Assembly: GCF_012940005.1 (NCBI RefSeq)
Contig: NZ_SPMX01000015.1
Coordinates: 1-64,000, forward strand
DNA from: Candidatus Accumulibacter contiguus
GTDB lineage: Bacteria; Pseudomonadota; Gammaproteobacteria; Burkholderiales; Rhodocyclaceae
DNA: 64,000 nucleotides
Reading direction: 5' to 3'
Made by a program: the position numbers and the translations under genes. The notes under the pieces were generated by a model. The model did no database searches, was not told where the DNA came from, and saw only the letters and a program-made list of their open reading frames with translations. Shown piece by piece: positions 28,279-36,836 of the stretch (its first letter is position 1; each line of letters opens with the position of its first letter).

Positions 28279-28399
28279 CGGTCATGACTTTTCCAGGCAC
28301 CCCCGATCATGAAAGTCATGACCGTTTCCCTCTCCCCCCAACCCCTCCCCCCGCGAGTGGGGAGGGGAGGTTCGTGAGTCGCTGATGCGACTTTCACAT
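28277..28399. repeat. Dispersed three-hairpin repeat, copy 2 (between flgK and flgL)
   Basis: This is nearly identical to copy 1 at 18090-18212, over 123 bp, with the same three stems. Like copy 1, it begins within the stop codon of the upstream gene. Differences are a handful of substitutions, mostly in loops or compensated in stems. Confidence 0.85.
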
Positions 28400-28412
28400 C
28401 AAGGAGCGTCAT

Positions 28413-29729
28413 ATGCGTATCAGTACCAGTCAAGCCTACAGCACTGGTTTGCGCGGCATCGATCGCGGTCAGAATCAGCTCCTCAGGCTGCAGAATCAAA
28501 TGTCCAGCGGGCGCCGCATGCTGACTTCGGCGGATGATCCTGTCGCCGCCGCCAGAGCACTGTCCGTTTCGCAATCCAGGGACGTCGGCGTCCAATACGC
28601 GCGTAACCAGAGTGACGCGACCGCGCGGCTTGGTCTGGTCGACAGCCAGCTCGCCGCCTTGACCGATCTGCTGCAGAGCGCTCGTGAGCGGGTCATTCAG
28701 GCGGGCAATACGGTCCTGTCCGACAGCGATCGCCAGGCCATCGCCATTGATCTGGAGGCGAGCTTTGACGGGATGCTCGGGCTTGCCAATAGTCGTGGTG
28801 CCGAAGGCGATTACCTGTTTTCAGGGTACCAGGGGGCAACGATCCCGTTTGCCGGCAGTGCGACCTCATCGGTTACTTACGCAGGTGATGATGGCCAGCG
28901 TCTGCTGCAGGTGAGTTCGACTCAACAGATGCCGATCAATGTCGCTGGCAGCGATTTGTTCATGAATATCCGGGAAGGCAATGGCACCTTTTCGACGGCA
29001 GCCACTGGCGGCGGAGGTTTTTCCAACCAGGGTTCAGGGATCATTGAACCGGGTTCGGTGCTCGATCTCCAGAAATGGCAAAGTGCCTTGAATTCCGGTT
29101 TCCCCTGGCAAGGGACGGGAAATTTCTCGCTACAGCTGCAGTTCTCCTCGGTCGCAGGCGTCACCAGTTACCAGTTGTTCGATGCTTCGACGCCAGACTC
29201 GTCAGGTACGGCCTTGCCTGCCAAGGCAGTCAGCGCGGTGCTGCCCTTTGTTTCGGGACAGGCCATTCCTCTGGTCACCACCATCCCGGCCGTTGACTTC
29301 GGCGCACAGGTGGTGATCAATGGTGTGCCTGCTGCCGGTGATACCTTCACGATCAAGCCAAGCGTCAACAAGAGCGTTTTTCAGACCATGCAGGAGCTGA
29401 TCGGCCTGCTGCGTTCGCCGCTGCAGACGTCGGGAACGACAAGAACCGACTTCTCCAGCCAGTTGCAGGGGCACCTCAGCAATCTCGATCAGGTGCTGGT
29501 CAATGTCAGCCGCGTGCATACGACCGTGGGTGGGTACCTGCAGGAACTGGACGGCCTGAGCAGCAACTCCGAAGCGCTGGATATTCAGTATGCGCAGACC
29601 TTGTCGGACCTCCAGGATCTGGATTATGCGAAGGCGATCACCGATTTCACGATGCAGCAGGTCAGCCTGGAAGCCGCGCAGAAGTCTTTTGTACAGATCA
29701 GCGGTCTGAGCCTTTTCAAGTACCTTTGA
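28413..29729 (+). CDS. flgL: Flagellar hook-filament junction protein FlgL (HAP3)
   Basis: The 438-residue protein starts MRISTSQAYSTGLRGIDRGQNQLLRLQNQMSSGRRMLTSADDPVAAARAL, a standard FlgL/flagellin-like N-terminal helix with the SG.R....DDP..A motif. It ends QTLSDLQDLDYAKAITDFTMQQVSLEAAQKSFVQISGLSLFKYL. It forms the junction between FlgK and the filament. A clear AAGGAG precedes ATG 28413. The dispersed repeat lies just upstream, within the presumed flgKL transcript. Confidence 0.95.
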   Translation: MRISTSQAYSTGLRGIDRGQNQLLRLQNQMSSGRRMLTSADDPVAAARALSVSQSRDVGVQYARNQSDATARLGLVDSQLAALTDLLQSARERVIQAGNTVLSDSDRQAIAIDLEASFDGMLGLANSRGAEGDYLFSGYQGATIPFAGSATSSVTYAGDDGQRLLQVSSTQQMPINVAGSDLFMNIREGNGTFSTAATGGGGFSNQGSGIIEPGSVLDLQKWQSALNSGFPWQGTGNFSLQLQFSSVAGVTSYQLFDASTPDSSGTALPAKAVSAVLPFVSGQAIPLVTTIPAVDFGAQVVINGVPAAGDTFTIKPSVNKSVFQTMQELIGLLRSPLQTSGTTRTDFSSQLQGHLSNLDQVLVNVSRVHTTVGGYLQELDGLSSNSEALDIQYAQTLSDLQDLDYAKAITDFTMQQVSLEAAQKSFVQISGLSLFKYL

Positions 29730-29740
29730 TCGGCAAAGAC

Positions 29741-30283
29741 ATGAGCATGCGTGTGCCTGCAGGTTTCTTGCTGCTCATCCTGCTGAGTGGCTGTGGAAAC
29801 GTCGATTGGTACTTGCGGCCGCGTCCAGACAGCAGCCATGTGTCTGACTATTCCTTCAAAGAATCGCAGAATCCGATGCCGAGCGTGGAGCCACTCCGGG
29901 CCGCCGTAATCGCCGGAGCGGTCGGTTATTCGGTCAAGGAATATGCGGGCAATGCCGCTTATCTGGGGCTGGCCGTTGCTGCTGCGGTTGCCGCCTATGC
30001 CATCTACGATCCTCTGGCACCCAACTGGACGATTGAGGAGAGGATGCTTGATGCCGACACCTACCGTATCTCGATGCGCGCCAAGAGCTTTCGCACCGGT
30101 GGCGATGGGGAATCCGGATTGATTTTCAAGCGGCGGGCACTGCAGCTGCAGCGCGAACGAGGTGTTCCCGCGTACCGTATCCTCGACTACTCGGAAGGGA
30201 TCGACTCGAGTACGCCTTTCACGCACCGTTTCGCGGAAGGCGTGATTCAGCTGGTCCGCGCCGATCCTCCGAAAACGCCTTGA
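29741..30283 (+). CDS. Lipoprotein of unknown function downstream of flgL
   Basis: From ATG 29741 the 180-residue product has a lipoprotein signal (MSMRVPAGFLLLILLSGCGN, lipobox LSGC). A small hydrophobic segment follows in the middle (YLGLAVAAAVAAYAIYDPLAPNW), then a basic C-terminal part (TYRISMRAKSFRTGGDGESG). The start lies 11 bases after flgL, so it may be cotranscribed with flgKL. I recognise no characterised family. Location suggests, but does not prove, an envelope role linked to motility. Confidence 0.7.
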   Translation: MSMRVPAGFLLLILLSGCGNVDWYLRPRPDSSHVSDYSFKESQNPMPSVEPLRAAVIAGAVGYSVKEYAGNAAYLGLAVAAAVAAYAIYDPLAPNWTIEERMLDADTYRISMRAKSFRTGGDGESGLIFKRRALQLQRERGVPAYRILDYSEGIDSSTPFTHRFAEGVIQLVRADPPKTP

Positions 30284-30338
30284 GCGTCATCCCTATACCC
30301 ATGGCAAGTGTCGGGTCGGCGCGTGACCCGCTGCCCGA

Positions 30339-30890
30339 CTACCAGGAACGCACCCTGCCGGTGTCGAGGTGAACGAACTGGTCGTGCGGATAGAAGCCGA
30401 CTCCGCCGGCACCCTGGGAGATCGCGGCGTCGCGCAGATCGACCAGGGGAACGCCGGCAAGGCGGAGATCGATGGCCTTGCCCTGCATGTGCAGGCTCTG
30501 CTTCGCCACTCCACCGCTGCCGGTGCTGCGCAACCTGGCGTTGGTCTGGGCGCAACGGTAGCCGGAAATGATCTGGAAAGGCTGCTCGCAGTCCAGCTCT
30601 TGCCGGAGCTGGAAAAGCAGGTCGAACAATTGCGGGTCGATGCTGCCGATTTCACCCGAGTAATGGTCCCGCAGAAAAAAGTTGAGACGCTGCAGCCCCT
30701 CGGGAAGATAGCGATCACCGATGGCAAATACGACAGAGAGGCGTTCGCCGGTATGGGTGTGATCAAACTCGAGGCGGCGCGCATTCGGCAGGGCTGCCAG
30801 TGCAGGCTTTGCCAGCGGCAGTGCGGCGCCGGCGATGACCAGACGAGCGGCGTGAGCGAGAAACAGGCGACGTGCGTGAGGCTTCGGCAT
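30339..30890 (-). CDS. mepK: MepK-like (YcbK, DUF882) murein endopeptidase
   Basis: This 183-residue protein of the M15-like DUF882 family has a twin-arginine-type signal (HARRLFLAHAARLVIAGAALPLA). The zinc site is visible in SLHMQGKAIDLRLAG (His and Asp) and QFVHLDTGRVRSW (His), with YRCAQTNARLRS before it. The E. coli homologue cleaves 3-3 crosslinks made by L,D-transpeptidases. Here it follows an LdtD-like gene by 18 bases on the same strand, the same pairing as ycbB-ycbK in E. coli, which supports the assignment. Confidence 0.85.
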   Translation of the reverse strand: MPKPHARRLFLAHAARLVIAGAALPLAKPALAALPNARRLEFDHTHTGERLSVVFAIGDRYLPEGLQRLNFFLRDHYSGEIGSIDPQLFDLLFQLRQELDCEQPFQIISGYRCAQTNARLRSTGSGGVAKQSLHMQGKAIDLRLAGVPLVDLRDAAISQGAGGVGFYPHDQFVHLDTGRVRSW

Positions 30891-30908
30891 GACTGCTCCT
30901 TGGCAAGG

Positions 30909-32532
30909 CTAACGGGTTGATTCAGCGGCAATGTTGATGGTGTGGGAAGGCCGGAAGGCGAGCCGGTTCTGGCGCAGGACAGCGTCAAGAAGCGGGTCCT
31001 GCCGGTAGATGTCGGGGAAAAAATACACCCGCCCATCCCGGACGACTGCCGTGTGGTAGGCGATGACCACAGGCAATTCTTCCTGCAGGCGGATGGTCGT
31101 GGATTTGCCTTTGCGCATCGCCTGCACGATGCGCGCTTCGCTCCATTCCGGTGCATCGGCGAGGACGAATTTCGCCAGCGCCACTGGCGCCTCGACGCGA
31201 ATGCAGCCGTGACTGAAATCGCGCCGGTCGCGTTTGAAGAGTTGTGGTGTCGGTGTGTGATGAAGATAGATGTTGTCCTTGTTGGGAAACACGAATTTGA
31301 TATCGCCGAGGGCATTGCCTGCCCCGGGTTTCTGACGGATGCGCATCTGGCCGCGTTGCACTGCGTCGAGATTGGCCCCGGAAAAGCCGCTGATGACGCG
31401 GCCTTCGCTGTCGACGAATTCGAAGCCCTGTCGGTCGAAATAGCCTGGATCGCTGCGCAGCCTGGGCAAGGTTTCGCTCCTGGCGATCGATGGTGGGACG
31501 TTCCAGTAGGGGCTGAACTCGATGAAGCGCATTTCGGCATCAAAAAGCGGGGTCGGGGACTTGCGTGCCGTACCGACGATGACCTTCATCGCGGTCTTGA
31601 TCTCGATCCTGCCGTCACGGACATGATATCCACTCAGCATGAACTCCGGAAGGTTGACCACGATCGTACGCGGCGCTGACAGCAGCGGCGTCCAGCGCAG
31701 CCGTTCGAGCGCCAGTTCGAGCTGGCGGGCGCGGCTTGCCGGCGGCACATGCAGTAACCCGAAGGTATCTTTTCCGAGCACGCCGTCGGGCACCATCGCC
31801 ATGCCGTTCCTGAAATGCCTGCACGCCTTCGACGATGGCTCCCTCGTAGCGTGCTGGCGGCACGATGTCGGCGCGCAGGTCTCCGAGTAATTCGAGTCGC
31901 TGCCACAGGTCCGCAATGCCGGCGTATTTTTCGCCGGGCCTCAGTTTGCCCTTGGGCAGCGCTGGCAGATCCTGTTGCCAGGCGGGATGGCCGGCCAGTT
32001 CGCGGTAGCGGGCAAGCGCCTCCCGCAAAGCAACGTACTGCGGCAGGGCGGGCGCCACGCTGCGGGCAGCTTCGGCGAGACGGTCATCGGTGATCGCCGA
32101 AGTCAGCAAGAAATCGACGTCGAAAGCTCCAGCTGCCTGGCTATAGTTTGCGCCAAGCTGATGCGGATCGACGCGCCCGAAGTGCAGGTCGGTGAGAAAG
32201 CGCCGCATCGCCGCAGTCAGGGCGAGATCGATCCTGGCGACCTGATCTTCTGCCAGTGCCTGTCCGCTGATTGCATTTTCGATGGCCATTCGCAGCCAAT
32301 CGGTGTTGTAGTCCTGTGCTTCCAGACCGTCCGCATCTGCCTCGGCAAGCAGCTCCACGGCCTGCTGGGCAGCAAGCGTTGGGCGCTCTGCAGCGAACCA
32401 TAGCGGCGCCTCGGTCGCGAAAGAGAGACTACTCGCCACCGTCAGCCCGATGGCCAGGCGGATTGCCGGAAAATGCCAGTCTCGAAAGCGGCGGACAGGT
32501 GTTGTGGGGAAGAGCGGCGAACGGGAAGGCAT
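30909..32532 (-). pseudogene. ldtD: LdtD (YcbB)-like L,D-transpeptidase, apparent frameshift
   Basis: Two minus-strand frames make one protein of about 540 residues. The first (start 32532) holds an N-terminal signal or anchor and the scaffold domain with ADGLEAQDYNTDWL, then the peptidoglycan-binding segment ending GVQAFQERHG. The second continues with PDGVLGKDTFGLLHVPP and the YkuD catalytic domain with the active-site cysteine in SHGCIRVEAP. A one-base shift near 31788-31805 joins them. Intact LdtD forms 3-3 crosslinks in peptidoglycan. Both halves are well conserved, so either the mutation is very recent or it is a sequence error. Confidence 0.8.
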
Positions 32533-32679
32533 AAGGAAGCCAGGAATGTTGCGGACTGCGCATTATCCATCATCAACGGATCGTACTGGGTGTTGCAGGT
32601 GGATTCGGCCAATCCGGACGGCCATTGTAGACTGCATCCACTGCTGGTGATGAGCCCCGGCAACTTGCTTGGTGGAGCG

Positions 32680-32685
32680 TATAAT
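32680..32685 (+). promoter_or_regulatory. -10 box of the rnpB promoter
   Basis: A perfect TATAAT lies seven bases before the first nucleotide of RNase P RNA. No good -35 hexamer is seen at 16-18 bp, so the promoter may rely on an UP element or an extended contact. Confidence 0.55.
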
Positions 32686-32691
32686 CCGCAT

Positions 32692-33058
32692 GGGAAGTCG
32701 GTCAGGCAGCCGCTGGGCAATAGGTGCAAACCTTGAGCCGAGAGGAAAGTCCGGGCTCCGCAGAGCAGGATGCCGGTTAACGACCGGGCACCGTGAGGTG
32801 ACGGAAAGTGCCACAGAAATCAAACCGCCGATGTTCTCGCGCATGTGGGAGCAGGCAAGGGTGAAACGGCGAGGTAAGAGCTCACCGCGGCCGTGGTAAC
32901 ACGGACGGCACGGTAAACCCCATCCGGAGCAAGGCCAAATAGGGAAGCATGGGCGTGGCTCGCGCTGCTTCCGGGTAGGCTGCTTGAGCGTGCTGGTAAC
33001 AGTACGTCTAGAGGAATGGCTGTCCACGACAGAACCCGGCTTATCGACCGGCTTCCCA
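32692..33058 (+). ncRNA. rnpB: RNase P RNA (class A)
   Basis: The P1 helix is formed by GGGAAGTCGGTC at the 5' end and GACCGGCTTCCC at the 3' end. The universal core AGAGGAAAGTCCGGGCTCC follows at about 32738, then GGTAAACCCCATC, GAGCAAGGCCAAATAGG and the 3' block ACAGAACCCGGCTTATCGACC, all diagnostic of bacterial type A RNase P RNA. Length is about 367 nt. It matures tRNA 5' ends together with the protein subunit (not in this window). Confidence 0.95.
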
Positions 33059-33342
33059 CTTTCCTACTGTTCCACCTTTCCGGCATGGCGGGCAGCGATC
33101 GCTGTCCCTGCTCCAGTGTTCGCTCGCATGTTGCATCGCTGCCAAATGTTCGCTTCCATCTCGTCGTTTGTACCAACACTTAGGAAGCAATCTTGAGAAA
33201 TTACTTTAAGTGTGGTGATTGCAGCATTGTTTTATAGCAAGTAATCTCCTTTCTAACTACCTCAAAAGTCGCTCATAAGTCCTTGTAGCCATTGAGAAAT
33301 GTAAAGCTGTACCTCTTGCTTTAGGCGAGTCCTTAACTTAAA

Positions 33343-33367
33343 GTGGGAGTAAGTGGCGAAAAGTGGG
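33343..33367 (+). promoter_or_regulatory. Triple MraZ box upstream of mraZ
   Basis: GTGGG at 33343, GTGGC at 33353 and GTGGG at 33363 are spaced exactly 10 bp apart. This is the known MraZ operator layout (GTG[G/T]G repeats with 5-bp spacers). It overlaps or follows the likely promoter and implies autorepression of the dcw cluster. Between rnpB and this site (33059-33342) the DNA is AT-rich and holds no gene. Confidence 0.85.
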
Positions 33368-33408
33368 AAAATGTCGGTTTTGATGGGCGGACAGCAAGGG
33401 TTGGTTTG

Positions 33409-33855
33409 ATGTTTCAGGGTGCGGCAGCGTTAAGTCTTGATGCCAAGGGCAGGCTCGCCATTCCGGCGCGTCACCGGGAGGCGCTTGCGTCTGCTGCCAG
33501 CGGCCGACTGGTCCTGACCGCCCACCCGCACCGCTGCCTGCTGCTCTATCCCGAACCTGCGTGGGAACCGATCCGCGACAAGGTGTTGTCGGCTTCGAGT
33601 TTCAATCTGCAGGCAGCGGCCATCAAGCGTCTGTTGGTGGGTAACGCCCGCGAGGAAAGCATGGATGCTGCCGGTCGCCTGTTGATCGCGCCCGAACTGC
33701 GCCAGTTTGCACAACTCGAGAAGCAGGTCTGGCTCGTTGGCCAGGGGAGCCATTTCGAAATCTGGTCGGACGCGGGCTGGCAAAAGCAACAGGAGGCTGT
33801 TTTCGCTCTTGGCGATCAGTTCCTGCCTCCCGGTCTCGAAGATCTGGCGCTGTGA
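33409..33855 (+). CDS. mraZ: Transcriptional regulator MraZ
   Basis: MraZ is a ring-forming DNA-binding protein with two AbrB-like domains. The 148-residue product from ATG 33409 starts [24 protein letters not shown], with the DAKGR..IP DNA-contact motif, and has the second copy in [19 protein letters not shown]. The frame is open to 33343, but those residues would cover the operator. It represses its own operon through the repeats just upstream. The stop overlaps the rsmH start by 4 bases. Confidence 0.93.
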   Translation: MFQGAAALSLDAKGRLAIPARHREALASAASGRLVLTAHPHRCLLLYPEPAWEPIRDKVLSASSFNLQAAAIKRLLVGNAREESMDAAGRLLIAPELRQFAQLEKQVWLVGQGSHFEIWSDAGWQKQQEAVFALGDQFLPPGLEDLAL

Positions 33856-34808
33856 GCGCGCCATTGCAGCATCAAACCGTTCTGCTGCGGGAGGCGGTTG
33901 AAGCTCTGGAGATCAAGCCCGCAGGAACCTACGTCGACGGCACCTTCGGTCGGGGTGGCCATACGCGAGCAATTCTCGAACGACTCGGGCCGAACGGTCG
34001 TCTGTTGGCACTCGATCGTGATCCGCAGGCGGTGGAACTGGCCCGCGCAATCCAGGATCGGCGCTTGCTCGTCATGCATCGCCGTTTCGCCGATCTGGTC
34101 GATGCCTTACGGCAGGCAGGTGTTGCAGTAGAGAAGGGCGTCGATGGCGTGCTTCTCGATATCGGGGTCTCTTCGCCGCAACTGGATGAGGGAGCACGCG
34201 GTTTCAGTTTTCGCTACGACGCGCCGCTCGATATGCGGATGGATACGACACAAGGTGAGACCGCCGCACAGTGGCTGCTACGGGCCAGTGTGCAGGAGAT
34301 CACGGAGGTCATAAGGAATTATGGTGAAGAACGGTTTGCTTTCCAGATTGCAAAGAAGATTGTGGCTGCTCGGGGAGAGCGGCCGCTTACAACCACGGGG
34401 GAACTTGCCGCCCTTGTACGCGCGGCCGTGTGGACCCGCGAGCCCGGGCAGGACGCGGCGACGCGTACCTTTCAAGCTCTACGGATTCATATCAATCAAG
34501 AACTCCAGCAACTCGCGCTAGTCCTGCCCGAGACCATGACCGTCTTGAAACAAGGAGGGCGCCTGGTGGTGATCAGTTTCCACTCGCTCGAAGACCGGAT
34601 CGTCAAGCGCTTCATGCGTGAGCAGGCGGCGCCTGACTGCTTGCCCAGGAAGCTGCCCTTGCGTGCCAATGAACTGCCGCAGCCAGGACTTCGCCTGATT
34701 GGCAAGCCGCGTCGAGCGAGTGCTGCGGAAGTCACTGCGAACCCACGGGCGCGCAGTGCGGTGATGCGCGTCGCCGAGAAACTGGCCAGGGCCAGGGAGG
34801 CCGCCTGA
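33852..34808 (+). CDS. rsmH: 16S rRNA m4C1402 methyltransferase RsmH (MraW)
   Basis: RsmH methylates N4 of C1402 in 16S rRNA. The 318-residue protein starts at GTG 33852. It contains the SAM-binding motif [19 protein letters not shown], the substrate loop [24 protein letters not shown], and [20 protein letters not shown]. These are invariant in the family. It overlaps mraZ and is followed after one base by ftsL, in the usual dcw order. Confidence 0.96.
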   Translation: MSAPLQHQTVLLREAVEALEIKPAGTYVDGTFGRGGHTRAILERLGPNGRLLALDRDPQAVELARAIQDRRLLVMHRRFADLVDALRQAGVAVEKGVDGVLLDIGVSSPQLDEGARGFSFRYDAPLDMRMDTTQGETAAQWLLRASVQEITEVIRNYGEERFAFQIAKKIVAARGERPLTTTGELAALVRAAVWTREPGQDAATRTFQALRIHINQELQQLALVLPETMTVLKQGGRLVVISFHSLEDRIVKRFMREQAAPDCLPRKLPLRANELPQPGLRLIGKPRRASAAEVTANPRARSAVMRVAEKLARAREAA

Positions 34809-34809
34809 A

Positions 34810-35088
34810 ATGGTTCGCCTGAATATTTTCCTGTTGCTGGCGGTGGTGATCTGCAGCCTGGCCGTAGTGACTTCACAGCACAAGGCGCGCAAGATTTTTC
34901 AGGCGCTTGAGGCCGAGCAGGAGCATGCGCGGCAACTCGAGGTCGAGTTCGGGCAGTTGCAACTGGAACTCTCGACCTGGGGAACGGCGCCACGAATCGA
35001 GAAAATTGCTCGCGAGAAGCTGAAGATGCGTGCGCCGGAAACGGGCCACGTGATCACCGCAATCCCCACCGGAGGCTTGCCGCAATGA
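34810..35088 (+). CDS. ftsL: Cell division protein FtsL
   Basis: This small bitopic divisome protein of 92 residues has one transmembrane helix (RLNIFLLLAVVICSLAVVTSQ) and a periplasmic leucine-zipper-like coiled coil (IFQALEAEQEHARQLEVEFGQLQLELSTW). It ends with IEKIAREKLKMRAP, typical of FtsL. It works in the FtsQLB complex. Its position between rsmH and ftsI, and a 4-base overlap with ftsI, agree. Confidence 0.93.
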   Translation: MVRLNIFLLLAVVICSLAVVTSQHKARKIFQALEAEQEHARQLEVEFGQLQLELSTWGTAPRIEKIAREKLKMRAPETGHVITAIPTGGLPQ

Positions 35089-36836
35089 TGCGTTTCAAAG
35101 GTCAAGTGGCGCACAAGTTCGCCGAAAGCCCATTATTACAGATGCGCCTGCCGCTCTGGCGCTCGCGCCTGATGGCTCTGCTGATTCTCGGTTCGTTCGG
35201 CGTGCTGATCGGACGAGCATTCTACCTGCAGACCCTGAACAATGATTTCCTGCAGGAAAAGGGCGAATCCCGCTATCGGCGCGATATCGAAATCAGTGCT
35301 TCGCGCGGACGGATTGCCGACCGGCACGGGGACGTCCTGGCCATTTCGACGCCGATGAAGTCGATCTGGGCGATTCCGCCAGCAACGACGCTGACGCCTG
35401 TGCAGGCGAGGCAGTTGGCCGCTCTGCTGGAGACCGACGTCAAGCAGCTGACCCGCAAACTGGACACCGACAAAACCTTCGTTTTTCTTCGCCGCCAGAT
35501 CCCGCCTGCCGTGGCCGACCAGGTGGCGGCGCTCAAGTTGCCTGGCATCGGCCAGGACAAGGAATACCGTCGCTTCTATCCGACCGGTGAAATGACTGCG
35601 CACATGGTCGGCTTCACCGGCGTTGACGACAAGGGACTCGAAGGTGTCGAACTGGCGTTTCATCGCCAACTGCTGGGCCAGCCCGGTAGCCGTAGCGTCA
35701 TCAAGGATCGGCGCGGCCAGATCGTCGAGGACGTCGGCTCGATCAAGCCGCCGCAGGATGGCAAGGAGATTCGGCTGGCGCTCGATTCGAAGATTCAGTA
35801 TCTGGCCTACAGCCACCTGAAGCAGGCGATTGCCGACAACAATGCCAAGGCTGGTGGCGTCGTCGTGGTCGATGTCAGGACAGGTGAGATCCTCGCCTTG
35901 GCCAACTGGCCAACCTATAACCCGAACAATCGCGAGGGTCTGTCCGGGAGCCAGTTGCGCAATCGTGCGGTGACCGATACCTTCGAACCTGGTTCGACAC
36001 TCAAGCCTTTCACTATCGCCCTGGGAATTGAGGCGGGCAAGGTCCGTTCCGACACGATCATCAACTGCGCGCCAGGACGCCTGACCATTGGCAATGCGAC
36101 GATTTCCGACGCGCATCCCCACGGCGCGCTGAGTGTCGCCGAGGTCATCCAGAAATCCTCCAATGTCGGTGCAGCCAAGATTGCGGCCATGCTGCCGTCG
36201 CAGAAAATGTGGCAGATGTTCGACGATGTCGGTTTTGGCCAGGTGCCACGCCTGGGCTTTCCTGGCGAGGTGAGTGGCCGGGTGCGTCCATGGAAGAACT
36301 GGCGGCCAATCGAACAGGCAACGATGGCTTATGGGCATGGCATTTCAGTGTCCCTGATCCAGTTGGCGCGCGCTTATACGGCTTTTGCACGCGATGGGGA
36401 CGTGCTGCCCCTCTCGCTGACCCAGGTTGAGTCGTCTACGCCCAGCGGTATGGCCGTATTCAGCCCGAAGACCGCGCGTGAGGTGCGCAGTATGCTCGAA
36501 ATGGCTGTTCTGCCAGGCGGAACGGCGCCGAAGGCGCAGATTCCCGGCTATCGTGTGGCCGGCAAAACGGGTACGGCACACAAGCTCGTCGGTGGTCGCT
36601 ATGCGAACAAGTACGTTTCGTCTTTCGTCGGTTTTGCGCCCGCATCGGATCCGCGCCTGATCGTCGCGGTGATGATCGACGAGCCGGGTGCCGGCAAACA
36701 CTATGGTGGCGATGTTGCGGCACCGGTGTTTGCCTCCGTCATGGGAAGCTCCTTGCGGACCCTCGGCATTGCGCCGGACGTGCCGCTGGTGGTCGCGCAA
36801 AGCCCGAAAGCGCCGACACCCAAGGCGAGGCTGTGA
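35085..36836 (+). CDS. ftsI: Septal peptidoglycan transpeptidase FtsI (PBP3)
   Basis: This 583-residue class B penicillin-binding protein has an N-terminal anchor (RLMALLILGSFGVLIGRAFYLQ), a dimerisation/pedestal domain (ISASRGRIADRHGDVLAIS) and a transpeptidase domain. The three active-site motifs are present: STLK in FEPGSTLKPF (serine near residue 304), SSN in IQKSSNVGAAKIA and KTG in VAGKTGTAHK. It crosslinks septal wall with FtsW. The stop overlaps murE. Confidence 0.96.
   Translation: MMRFKGQVAHKFAESPLLQMRLPLWRSRLMALLILGSFGVLIGRAFYLQTLNNDFLQEKGESRYRRDIEISASRGRIADRHGDVLAISTPMKSIWAIPPATTLTPVQARQLAALLETDVKQLTRKLDTDKTFVFLRRQIPPAVADQVAALKLPGIGQDKEYRRFYPTGEMTAHMVGFTGVDDKGLEGVELAFHRQLLGQPGSRSVIKDRRGQIVEDVGSIKPPQDGKEIRLALDSKIQYLAYSHLKQAIADNNAKAGGVVVVDVRTGEILALANWPTYNPNNREGLSGSQLRNRAVTDTFEPGSTLKPFTIALGIEAGKVRSDTIINCAPGRLTIGNATISDAHPHGALSVAEVIQKSSNVGAAKIAAMLPSQKMWQMFDDVGFGQVPRLGFPGEVSGRVRPWKNWRPIEQATMAYGHGISVSLIQLARAYTAFARDGDVLPLSLTQVESSTPSGMAVFSPKTAREVRSMLEMAVLPGGTAPKAQIPGYRVAGKTGTAHKLVGGRYANKYVSSFVGFAPASDPRLIVAVMIDEPGAGKHYGGDVAAPVFASVMGSSLRTLGIAPDVPLVVAQSPKAPTPKARL

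Noticed and set aside
32665-32670. TTGCTT as the -35 of rnpB
   Set aside because: Only nine bases separate it from the TATAAT, too close for a sigma-70 promoter.
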